Source: JBCDIQ01 sp039024295
GTDB taxonomy: Bacteria; Bacteroidota; Bacteroidia; J057
Direction of reading: 5' to 3'
DNA length: 24,577 nt
Assembly: GCA_039024295.1 (NCBI GenBank)
Contig: JBCDIQ010000033.1
Location: 1-24,577, forward strand
Numbering within the stretch: the first letter of the stretch is position 1; every line of letters starts with the position of its first letter. The notes below the pieces were generated by a model, which saw only the letters and a list, made by a program, of their open reading frames with translations, made no database searches and was not told the origin of the DNA. The position numbers were made by a program, and so were the translations under genes. This document shows, piece after piece, positions 13,453 through 20,298 of this stretch.

Positions 13453-14820
13453 ATGATGCAGGATGACACCATTGTAGCGATCAGTACACCTCCCGGCGTG
13501 GGGGCGCTGGGCATGATTCGTTTATCGGGACCTGAGGCAGTTGCCATCACCCATCAAGCTTTTCGTCCCGCAAAGCTAAAGGAAGCAACTGGACACAGCC
13601 TGCACTATGGGCGTTTTTTCGTGAAGGAACATCCACTTGATGAGGTGGTGGTGAGTGTGTTTCGTGCGCCACGCTCCTTCACAAAAGAGGAAGTCGTAGA
13701 AATTAGCTTTCACGGCAGTCCCTACATCCTTCGCAAAGCATTGACCGAGCTGGTTCGACTAGGTGCACGCCTTGCAGAACCGGGAGAGTTTACCCAACGG
13801 GCGTTTTTAAACGGGGCATTGGACCTGGCGCAGGCAGAAGCCGTCGCAGACCTCATTGCCTCCTCTTCAGCCGGAGCCCATCAGATGGCCTTAGCCCAAT
13901 TGCGCGGAGGCGTTTCAGACGAACTTAAAGGCTTGCGCGAGCAGCTTTTAAATTTCACCTCCCTCATTGAACTGGAACTGGACTTTGGCGAAGAGGACGT
14001 GGAATTTGCCGATAGAACTCAGCTAAATGACCTCATCCAGCGCATGTTGGCTCGGCTTTCAGGGCTGATCGATAGCTTCAAACTGGGCAACGCCCTTAAA
14101 CAAGGCGTACCTACGGTCATTTTGGGCAAACCCAACGCCGGAAAATCGACTTTACTGAATGCTTTACTCAACGAGCAGCGTGCTATCGTAAGTGACATCC
14201 CCGGCACCACGCGCGATGTCATCGAAGATCGGATTGTGTTGGAGGGCATCGAGTTCCGGCTGATGGACACGGCAGGGGTGCGCGAAACCGATGACCAGAT
14301 CGAGCAGGAAGGCGTGCGCAGGTCCCTTTCCCTGGCACAGGAAGCTTCTTTTTTGTTGTACGTCTTCGACTTACAAACGGAATCTCCAGTCGAGGCTTCG
14401 GGCTATGTTCAGGAACTGGACCTACCATCTGACACGGCTATTCTGCTATTGGGCAATAAAACCGACTTACTAGAAGCCGTACCCAAAATTCCGACGCTCC
14501 CCTATCCTAGTCTCTCCATCTCGGCCAAATCCAAAGAACACCTCCCAACGGTCACCCACGCCATGGTGGAACAAGTCCAGGCATTTGCCCACCAGCAACC
14601 CGGGCAACCGCTTATTTCCAATGTGCGCCACCACCATGCCCTTACTCAGGCTCGAGATGCCCTCCTGGAAGTCCGGCAAGGACTGGCTTACGGACTCACC
14701 GGCGACCTCCTCACCATCGATATCCGCACTGCCCTCCACCATATCGGCGAGATAACTGGTGAGATTAGCACCGATGAGGTACTGGGAAATATCTTTGGGA
14801 AGTTTTGTATTGGGAAGTAA
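13453..14820 (+). CDS. mnmE: tRNA modification GTPase MnmE
   Basis: This 455-aa GTPase acts with MnmG to add a 5-carboxymethylaminomethyl group (or aminomethyl group) to U34 of certain tRNAs. The N-terminal folate-binding domain opens DTIVAISTPPGVGALGMIRL. The helical domain is interrupted by a Ras-like G domain: G1 GKPNAGKS (225-232), G2 GTTRD (251-255), G3 DTAG (272-275), G4 NKTD (335-338). The C-terminus ends FCIGK with the conserved Cys452. Two ATGs stand in tandem (13453, 13456) and either may be used. A perfect -7 element ends 4 nt upstream of the first. The gene is full length and ordinary, and is followed by two toxin-antitoxin modules. Confidence 0.96.
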   Translation: MMQDDTIVAISTPPGVGALGMIRLSGPEAVAITHQAFRPAKLKEATGHSLHYGRFFVKEHPLDEVVVSVFRAPRSFTKEEVVEISFHGSPYILRKALTELVRLGARLAEPGEFTQRAFLNGALDLAQAEAVADLIASSSAGAHQMALAQLRGGVSDELKGLREQLLNFTSLIELELDFGEEDVEFADRTQLNDLIQRMLARLSGLIDSFKLGNALKQGVPTVILGKPNAGKSTLLNALLNEQRAIVSDIPGTTRDVIEDRIVLEGIEFRLMDTAGVRETDDQIEQEGVRRSLSLAQEASFLLYVFDLQTESPVEASGYVQELDLPSDTAILLLGNKTDLLEAVPKIPTLPYPSLSISAKSKEHLPTVTHAMVEQVQAFAHQQPGQPLISNVRHHHALTQARDALLEVRQGLAYGLTGDLLTIDIRTALHHIGEITGEISTDEVLGNIFGKFCIGK

Positions 14821-14860
14821 CCAGTTACCCAATTCATGGAATTTTCGTATCATTATACAT

Positions 14861-15214
14861 ATGGAAAATCGTCCCATACCTATCCCTAATCTTCTCAATT
14901 CCCACCTTGAGGAGATTCATGCTTTGTGCAAACAGCACCATGTGGCAAGGTTATGGGCGTTTGGATCGGTTGTTACGCCTCAATTCAGCAAGGACTCCGA
15001 CGTAGACTTTTTGTATGAATGGGACGAAACAGCCATCACACCCGAAAGCTACTTGGATAACATGTGGACTTTGCTAGATAAACTGGAAAAACTACTGAGA
15101 CACACCGTGGATTGGACCAACTCAAAGCGTCTCAAGAACCCTTATTTCATTGAGGAAGTAGAAGAAACCAAAATCCTACTGTATGACCAGGAAAGCGAAA
15201 AAATACCTGTTTGA
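14861..15214 (+). CDS. mntA: MntA-like nucleotidyltransferase antitoxin (type VII TA)
   Basis: The 117-aa product is a minimal nucleotidyltransferase. Residues 35-49 match the family signature GSX10DXD exactly (Gly35, Ser36, Asp47, Asp49). A likely third metal ligand is Asp84 in HTVDWT. In studied HepT/MntA pairs the antitoxin neutralises the HEPN RNase by adding AMP units to a tyrosine near its active site. The ATG at 14861 follows the signature-compatible frame; longer starts would run into mnmE. The gene overlaps hepT by 32 bp, typical of co-translated toxin-antitoxin pairs. A 13-nt sequence just upstream (14842-14854) recurs before the second TA module. Confidence 0.88.
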   Translation: MENRPIPIPNLLNSHLEEIHALCKQHHVARLWAFGSVVTPQFSKDSDVDFLYEWDETAITPESYLDNMWTLLDKLEKLLRHTVDWTNSKRLKNPYFIEEVEETKILLYDQESEKIPV

Positions 15215-15515
15215 TATCCTGACGGCCATCCAAAATATCCAGGATTTTCACTTATCAGGGATTGATTCACTTCAGGATTTTGAGGAGGATGTTACGGCAA
15301 TGAGAGCTGTGGAGCGAGAACTTGAAATTATTGGCGAGGCAGCTTACAGGCTTCGAAAGCTAGACATCCATTTGACTCAAGCAGATGAGTTGATAAATCG
15401 AAGGAATACGATCATTCATCAGTATGATGGGTTTCACCCTAAGGCAATCTGGTATTTTGTAGCAAAGAAGCTACAAAGGCTTAAAGAAGAAACCTCACAA
15501 GTGTTGAATTCGTGA
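15183..15515 (+). CDS. hepT: HepT-like HEPN RNase toxin (type VII TA)
   Basis: The 110-aa all-helical product carries the HEPN active site RX4HXY as Arg74, His79 and Tyr81 (RNTIIHQY). It also has the family segment ELEIIGEAAYRLR (46-58). HepT toxins cut RNA, and Tyr81 is the residue expected to be modified by MntA. The start lies inside the mntA 3' end (32-bp overlap, different frame). All key residues are intact, so the toxin is probably functional. The pair could serve in phage defence or in stabilising the locus, which is known for related systems but not shown here. Confidence 0.9.
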   Translation: MTRKAKKYLFDILTAIQNIQDFHLSGIDSLQDFEEDVTAMRAVERELEIIGEAAYRLRKLDIHLTQADELINRRNTIIHQYDGFHPKAIWYFVAKKLQRLKEETSQVLNS

Positions 15516-15573
15516 TTTAATATCAAAATGGGAGTATATTTTTATTCCGATGTAAAAAGTGCTCCTTGTGTAA

Positions 15574-15606
15574 TTGATCCTCAAATCCATTTTTTTCGTA
15601 TCATTG
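15574..15606 (+). promoter_or_regulatory. Promoter of the DUF2281/PIN module
   Basis: TTG at 15574-15576, a 22-nt spacer and TATCATTG at 15599-15606 (one mismatch to TAnnTTTG). It lies 29 nt before a GTG at 15636 and downstream of an ATG at 15528. This favours the GTG as the real start of the antitoxin. Confidence 0.45.
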
Positions 15607-15635
15607 GTAAATCACACCATTCAAAAGAGGTAATC

Positions 15636-15866
15636 GTGAGTAGCCAACAAGCCATTCAATTGTTCCAATCCCTTCCGGCAGAATTACAGCAGGAGGTGAT
15701 TCATTTCATGGAGTTCTTAGCGGCCAAGAAGAAGGGATTTCTAAAAAAGGACGAAAAGAAAGCCGAAATCAAGAAAAAACGGGAACCAGGATTACGAAAG
15801 GGCTTCATCACGTATATGGCAGACGATTTCGATGCCCCACTTGAGGATTTTAAAGATTACATGTAA
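15636..15866 (+). CDS. DUF2281-type antitoxin of a VapBC-like module
   Basis: The 76-aa product matches the small DUF2281 antitoxin pattern. The N-terminal part SSQQAIQLFQSLPAELQQEV is followed by IHFMEFLAAKKK, a basic stretch (about 31-52) and an acidic C-terminus DDFDAPLEDFKDYM that would bind the PIN toxin. I chose GTG at 15636 because family members are about 70-80 residues long and start just before this helix, and because a promoter-like pair lies between an upstream ATG at 15528 and the GTG. The longer form would add 36 unlikely residues. Its stop overlaps the toxin start by 1 nt (TAATG), so the genes are translationally coupled. Confidence 0.72.
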   Translation: MSSQQAIQLFQSLPAELQQEVIHFMEFLAAKKKGFLKKDEKKAEIKKKREPGLRKGFITYMADDFDAPLEDFKDYM

Positions 15867-16246
15867 TGGGGTATTTACTGGATACCCACACCCTGCTTTG
15901 GTATATTCAAGGGGATTCAAAGTTATCAAATAGAGCCAAGGGAGTTATTTCTGAATCCGATGAGGTTATTGTCAGTATCGTAAGTCTTTGGGAGATTGCT
16001 ATTAAGTCCAATTTAGGTAAGCTTGAATTTGCAGATGACATTAGCCAGATCAGAAAGGATATTGAAGTCCTTGGTTTTGATCTTGTGAACATTTCGATTG
16101 ATTCGCTTGACACCTATCAAAAACTCCCCCTTCACCACAGAGATCCCTTCGATCGCCTACTCATCGCCTTTGCCATGACGCATGGGCATTCCATCATTGA
16201 AATAGATGCCAAGTTTTATCCATATCCGGTGATAAGGGTTTGGTGA
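15866..16246 (+). CDS. VapC-like PIN-domain RNase toxin
   Basis: The 126-aa product is a single PIN domain. The Mg-binding acids are all present: Asp6 (LLDTHTLLWYI), Glu43 (SLWEIAIK), Asp93 and Asp96 (HRDPFDRLL) and Asp114 (EIDAKF). PIN toxins cut RNA and are held in check by the antitoxin encoded immediately upstream, with which it overlaps by 1 nt. The HRDPFDR signature places it in the group commonly paired with DUF2281 or Phd-type antitoxins. It is intact and of normal length. It converges on purB, with 45 bp between. Confidence 0.9.
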   Translation: MGYLLDTHTLLWYIQGDSKLSNRAKGVISESDEVIVSIVSLWEIAIKSNLGKLEFADDISQIRKDIEVLGFDLVNISIDSLDTYQKLPLHHRDPFDRLLIAFAMTHGHSIIEIDAKFYPYPVIRVW

Positions 16247-16291
16247 ATTCCTTCATGCAAATGCCAGTAAATCCAATGTAATAGAGTTCCT

Positions 16292-17653
16292 CTACCCCCC
16301 TGCATTCCCCACATACCCCGCCGGGGTCAGCCCTCTCAATTCTTCCTTCACGGCATCACTTACACTCAACCCCTCAATAAAAACCAATAAATCCTTTTGA
16401 GTAACCGTAGCCTTGCCACGCGTCAGAGCTTTGAGCAGCTCGTAGGGCTTTTCGGTACCTTCGCGGCGGAGAATGGTCTGGATGGCTTCCGCGAGGATGG
16501 CCCAGTTGGCGTTGAGGTCGGAAGAGATACCAGCTTCATTGACCAGGAGCTTGCCGAGACCGCGCTGGATGGAGTGCAACGCCAGGTAGCTGTAGCCCAT
16601 TCCTACGCCCAGGTTTCGGAGAACGGTAGAATCGGTCAGGTCGCGTTGTAAACGGGAGACAGGCAGCTTTCGACTTAGGAATTCCAGCATGGCAGTAGAC
16701 ATCCCCAGGTTGCCTTCTCCATTTTCAAAATCAATGGGATTGACCTTGTGGGGCATAGCGGAGGAACCCACCTCATTTTTCTTCACCTTTTGGCGGAAAT
16801 ATTCCTGGCTGATGTACAGCCAGCAGTCCTGACACAGGTCAATCAAAATGGTATTGATGCGCTTGAGGGCATCAAAAATGCGCGAAAGCCCATCATAGTG
16901 GTCGATCTGGGTGGTGGGTTTGGAACGGGAAAGACCGAGTTGCTGGGTAAGGAATTGCTCTGCAAATGCTTCCCAGTCGGTATCAGGATAGGCAATGTAA
17001 TGGGCATTAAAATTCCCGGTAGCACCGCCAAATTTACCCGGAACCGGCATGGCAGCTAGTTCGTCTCGCTGAGCCTGCAAACGGGCAACATACACGGCGA
17101 ATTCTTTACCCAGGGTAGTTGGGGAAGCAGGTTGGCCGTGGGTACGCGCCAGCATTGGGATACTTTTCCAGGCTTCCGCGTAAGCACTCAATTCGGCAAT
17201 TACCTCATCCAGTCGCGGCAGATATGCTTCTTGCAGGGCATCTCGCAGCATCATCGGCGTAGCCGTGTTGTTGATGTCCTGAGAAGTAAGCCCAAAGTGG
17301 ACAAATTCCTTGTTGCGGTCTAGCGATTTATCCGGAGCTTTTTCGAGTTTTTCTTTGAGGAAATATTCAACGGCTTTGACATCGTGATTGGTGACCGCCT
17401 CAATTTCTTTGACGCGAGCTGCCTTTCCAACCCCAAATGCTTCATATACATTCCGCAACCATGTTTTGCTCTCCTCTGAAACGGGGGAAAGTCCCGGCAG
17501 TCCCACTTCATGCAAGGCAATGTAGTATTCGATTTCTACCCATACGCGGTAGCGGATCAAGGCATACTCAGAGAAATAGTTGACGAGCAAGTCAACTTTG
17601 GGACGGTAACGACCGTCCAGGGGCGAAATCGCGGTTAACGTTTGGAGTTGCAT
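16292..17653 (-). CDS. purB: Adenylosuccinate lyase PurB
   Basis: This 453-aa enzyme of the fumarase/aspartase superfamily cleaves SAICAR and adenylosuccinate, releasing fumarate in two purine-synthesis steps. Signatures: DGRYRPK near the N-terminus, FVHFGLTSQDINNTA (117-131), ARTHGQPASPTT (169-180, with general acid/base His172) and the flexible loop GSSAMPHKVNPIDFENGEGN (296-315) with the catalytic Ser. The ATG at 17653 gives MQLQTLTAISPLDGRY. A TTG at 17683 lies within the promoter -7 element and is unlikely to be the start. It follows ald in the same direction with its own promoter. Confidence 0.95.
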   Translation of the reverse strand: MQLQTLTAISPLDGRYRPKVDLLVNYFSEYALIRYRVWVEIEYYIALHEVGLPGLSPVSEESKTWLRNVYEAFGVGKAARVKEIEAVTNHDVKAVEYFLKEKLEKAPDKSLDRNKEFVHFGLTSQDINNTATPMMLRDALQEAYLPRLDEVIAELSAYAEAWKSIPMLARTHGQPASPTTLGKEFAVYVARLQAQRDELAAMPVPGKFGGATGNFNAHYIAYPDTDWEAFAEQFLTQQLGLSRSKPTTQIDHYDGLSRIFDALKRINTILIDLCQDCWLYISQEYFRQKVKKNEVGSSAMPHKVNPIDFENGEGNLGMSTAMLEFLSRKLPVSRLQRDLTDSTVLRNLGVGMGYSYLALHSIQRGLGKLLVNEAGISSDLNANWAILAEAIQTILRREGTEKPYELLKALTRGKATVTQKDLLVFIEGLSVSDAVKEELRGLTPAGYVGNAGG

Positions 17654-17680
17654 AATGGAAATGCAGCGGTTGAAAGGCTG

Positions 17681-17712
17681 CAAAGATAGGAAATTCTGCT
17701 ACATCGTGGCAA
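17681..17712 (-). promoter_or_regulatory. Promoter of purB
   Basis: On the minus strand, TTG (17712-17710), a 21-nt spacer and a perfect TATCTTTG (17688-17681). The -33 element lies inside the last codons of ald. The purB ATG at 17653 is 27 nt downstream of the -7 element. Confidence 0.65.
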
Positions 17713-18943
17713 TGAGCAAGCCGATGTCGCGGTAGTTACGGTTCATACCAAACATTCGTGCGAGGGACTTTTTGGTCAGGTGATGGCGATAAATATAAAT
17801 GCCTTGCTTGAGGCCTTCATTTTGCTTCATGAGGTTGGTCACCCCTCCGCTGTCCCCAATGTTGATCAATAGGGGTCCCAGCACGTTACTCACAGCCATT
17901 GAAGCACTCCGTGGAACGCGTGAAGGAATGTTGGGCACGCAAAAATGTATCACATCATGCTTCAAGAAGGTGGGTTCGTCATGGGTGGTTACCCGACTAG
18001 TCTCTACACAGCCTCCTTGATCAATGGCCACGTCGATGATCACCGATCCTTTTTTCATTTCAACGACCATATCCTCGGTCACCAGCACCGGTGTACGGCT
18101 TCCGGCACTAAATGCCGCTCCAATGACCACATCGGCATTTACTACTGCATCATAAATGAAGTTATACTGGGCAACGGCAGTAAATACCCCCGTTCCCAAT
18201 TCACGTACCAGCCTACGGAGTTTGTAGATTTCTTGGTCAATTATCCGTACGCGAGCCCCCATTCCCAGAGCAGTTTTAGCCGCATTGAACCCAACCGTTC
18301 CAGCTCCAATAATGGCGATTTCGGCAGGGGGAATGCCAGTGATCCCTCCCAGAAGGATGCCCTGGCCATCATCTTTCCCCGTCAGCAATTCTGAGGCAAT
18401 ATGAATAGAAGACACACCCGCTATCTCACTCATCATCTGTACCAATGGCAAGGTGCCTGCCGCACTTTGGAAAAACTCAAAGCCAATAGCAGTTATATTC
18501 TTTTTGATGAGGGTATTGATGTGATTGGGAGTTAAACTGCCCAGATGCACAGCAGATATGACCGTCTGGCTTTCCCGCAGCAGATCTAGCTCCAGATCAG
18601 AAAGGGGGGTTACTTTGAGGATGTAATCTGCCAGTTTAAATATGTCTGCGACATTGTATTTAATGGTTGCCCCCACTTTGTTGTAATCGGCATCTGTATA
18701 ATGGGCACCGATCCCAGCATTGTGTTCTATAAACACCTGATGGCCATTGGCCACAAGCACTTGGACTGACTGTGGGGTAAGGGGAACCCTGCGTTCCTGA
18801 AAAAAGGTTTCTTTTGGAATCCCTATTTTCAACTGGCTTTTCTGTTTGCTTACTTCCAATAACTGCTCCTTTGGCACAGCCCATGAACCTGAATATACTC
18901 CAGGCAACAATTCGCTTTCAATCGACGTTTGAGACTTCCCCAT
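17699..18943 (-). CDS. ald: Alanine dehydrogenase
   Basis: This 414-aa member of the alanine dehydrogenase/PntA family would interconvert L-alanine and pyruvate plus ammonia with NAD. The N-terminal catalytic domain begins at LKIGIPKETFFQERRVPLTP, about 38 residues later than in short Ald proteins. Probable substrate residues are Arg52, Lys110 (YILKVTP) and His133 (AVHLGSL). The Rossmann motif is IIGAGTVGFNAAKTALGMGA (211-230). The N-terminal extension (about 1-37) and somewhat divergent motifs fit the longer Bacteroidota form, so the substrate is less certain than the fold. The ATG at 18943 lies 3 bp after the tsaE stop, implying co-transcription, a pairing I recall from other Bacteroidota. 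Confidence 0.85.
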   Translation of the reverse strand: MGKSQTSIESELLPGVYSGSWAVPKEQLLEVSKQKSQLKIGIPKETFFQERRVPLTPQSVQVLVANGHQVFIEHNAGIGAHYTDADYNKVGATIKYNVADIFKLADYILKVTPLSDLELDLLRESQTVISAVHLGSLTPNHINTLIKKNITAIGFEFFQSAAGTLPLVQMMSEIAGVSSIHIASELLTGKDDGQGILLGGITGIPPAEIAIIGAGTVGFNAAKTALGMGARVRIIDQEIYKLRRLVRELGTGVFTAVAQYNFIYDAVVNADVVIGAAFSAGSRTPVLVTEDMVVEMKKGSVIIDVAIDQGGCVETSRVTTHDEPTFLKHDVIHFCVPNIPSRVPRSASMAVSNVLGPLLINIGDSGGVTNLMKQNEGLKQGIYIYRHHLTKKSLARMFGMNRNYRDIGLLIATM

Positions 18944-18946
18944 CTA

Positions 18947-19369
18947 CTAACAAATTACGGTTAATTCCCTCAGGTCATTTTCCTTCACTTCAATCCGTAC
19001 CTGAACAGCCTCTCCAGGTAACAAGGTAGGAATATTATCCGGCCACTCAATGAAACACCAATCTCCAGAATAAAAATACTCATCGCTGCCAATGTCGTAG
19101 GCTTCGATTTCATTTTGTATGCGGTAGAAATCAAAGTGAAACACTGAAGCTCCGTCTGCTTCATACTCATTTACCAAGGTAAAGGTAGGACTGGTCACTT
19201 CATCTGTAACACCTAAAAATTCGCAAATAGACTTAATGAAGGTGGTTTTTCCAGCCCCCATTCCCCCATAAAATGCAAAAATCTTACTTTTTTTACAAGC
19301 ATTCAGAATTTTTTCTGCAACTGAAATATTATCTTCTTCTGATTGTGCTTTAAACTGAAAGGTGTGCAT
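18947..19369 (-). CDS. tsaE: tRNA threonylcarbamoyladenosine ATPase TsaE
   Basis: This 140-aa P-loop ATPase works with TsaB, TsaC and TsaD to make t6A at position 37 of ANN-decoding tRNAs. The Walker A is GGMGAGKTT (35-43). Then come the family motif TSPTFTLVNEYE (59-70), the FHFDFYRI strand (78-85) and IEWPD (107-111). The ATG at 19369 is preferred to a TTG at 19384, which would add only five residues. A near-consensus -7 element (TACCTTTA, 19420-19413) lies upstream on the same strand. The gene heads a minus-strand unit with ald. Confidence 0.93.
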   Translation of the reverse strand: MHTFQFKAQSEEDNISVAEKILNACKKSKIFAFYGGMGAGKTTFIKSICEFLGVTDEVTSPTFTLVNEYEADGASVFHFDFYRIQNEIEAYDIGSDEYFYSGDWCFIEWPDNIPTLLPGEAVQVRIEVKENDLRELTVIC

Positions 19370-19518
19370 TTGGAACAGGAGCAACTAGGTACTTGTGCGA
19401 TCAGATAATTGGTAAAGGTAAAAGGTTTATGGAAAATAGTTCCATGTTTGGCAGGAAAAAATTTGGTTTACCAGAACGGTGGCAAGGATTTGAAAGGTGA
19501 AGAGAAATCACGGTCTGA

Positions 19519-19551
19519 TTTGTGGGGATAACCGGATTCCTATTATCTTTG
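19519..19551 (+). promoter_or_regulatory. Promoter of nuoE
   Basis: TTTG (19519-19522), a 21-nt spacer and a perfect TATCTTTG (19544-19551). The ATG of nuoE starts 4 nt later, so the predicted transcript begins at about the start codon. Confidence 0.72.
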
Positions 19552-19555
19552 TGTC

Positions 19556-20077
19556 ATGGAATACGTGTTCACTGACGCAGAAAAAACAGAAATCCAACAT
19601 CATGTGGCCAAGTATCCCGAACATCGTTCGGCTGTGATGCCTGCTTTATGGATTGCGCAGGAGAAATTTGGCTGGCTTTCTGAAGGTGCTATCCGCCTCG
19701 TTGCCGATACACTTGACTTGCCGTTTTCACATGTGTACGGTGTGGCTTCATTTTATACCATGTACCTCAAGGAAGATCGTGCACCTCATCTTATTGAGGT
19801 CTGTACCTGTTTTTCCTGTAGTGTGACGGGTGGGCCTGAAATGTTGGACTTTCTCAAAGAACACCTGGAAGCTGATGAAAGAGGAGTAAGCAAGGATGGG
19901 AAGGTGTGGTGCCGCGCCGCTGAATGCCTGGGTGCGTGCGATACTGCTCCGATGTGTCAAATTGACAACCGCAGGTATGCGCACAACCTGACTGAGGACA
20001 AGATGATCGCCCTGGTGGAAAAGCTTCGTCAGGATGAGGCAATTGCATACGAACAGGTGCCTCTGAGTGAACAATAA
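19556..20077 (+). CDS. nuoE: NADH-quinone oxidoreductase subunit E (24 kDa)
   Basis: The 173-aa product is a thioredoxin-like [2Fe-2S] protein of the NuoE family. The four cluster ligands are Cys83 and Cys88 (CTCFSC) and Cys124 and Cys128 (ECLGAC). Typical flanking segments are MPALWIAQEKFGWLS (28-42) and VYGVASFYTMY (60-70). In complex I it sits beside NuoF in the NADH-oxidising arm. nuoF is not adjacent here: a repeat cluster and carA follow. The gene may therefore be separated from its partners, or the protein may serve another NuoF-like flavoprotein such as a hydrogenase or formate dehydrogenase module. It has its own strong promoter ending 4 nt before the ATG. Confidence 0.9.
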   Translation: MEYVFTDAEKTEIQHHVAKYPEHRSAVMPALWIAQEKFGWLSEGAIRLVADTLDLPFSHVYGVASFYTMYLKEDRAPHLIEVCTCFSCSVTGGPEMLDFLKEHLEADERGVSKDGKVWCRAAECLGACDTAPMCQIDNRRYAHNLTEDKMIALVEKLRQDEAIAYEQVPLSEQ

Positions 20078-20093
20078 GTTTTCTACCCTTTGC

Positions 20094-20268
20094 TCACCCT
20101 TCGACAAGCTCACCCTTCGACAAGCTCAGGGTTCGGCAGGCTCAGGGTTCGAACACTTTCGCGAAGGTTGAGCCTGTCGAAACCAGAAGCCAAAGACGGA
20201 AATTCCCATTCACCCTTCGACAGGCTTAGGGTTCGAAATGAAAGCGTAGGTTAAGCCTGTCGAAACCC
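20094..20268. repeat. Cluster of palindromic TTCGACAGGCT repeats
   Basis: The gap between nuoE and carA holds at least six copies or half-copies of a TTCGACARGCTYA core in both orientations. Two direct copies lie at 20095-20110 and 20111-20131 and a third variant (GTTCGGCAGGCTCAGGG) follows. An inverted partner lies near 20166-20184. A further pair, 20216-20228 and 20252-20264, makes a perfect 13-bp stem with a 23-nt loop. This is a REP-like intergenic element family common in many bacterial genomes. The hairpins could also act as transcript ends for nuoE or stabilise mRNA ends. Confidence 0.85.
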
Positions 20269-20298
20269 AAAGCTACCTCCCTATCAGCAAAAAACACT

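Noticed and set aside
14861..16246. A complete mobile element carrying the toxin-antitoxin modules
   Set aside because: No integrase, transposase, terminal repeats or target duplication is visible between mnmE and purB.
20094..20268. Possible insertion-sequence ends around the nuoE-carA gap
   Set aside because: The repeats are multiple, short and in both orientations with no transposase frame between them, which fits a REP-like cluster better than an IS.
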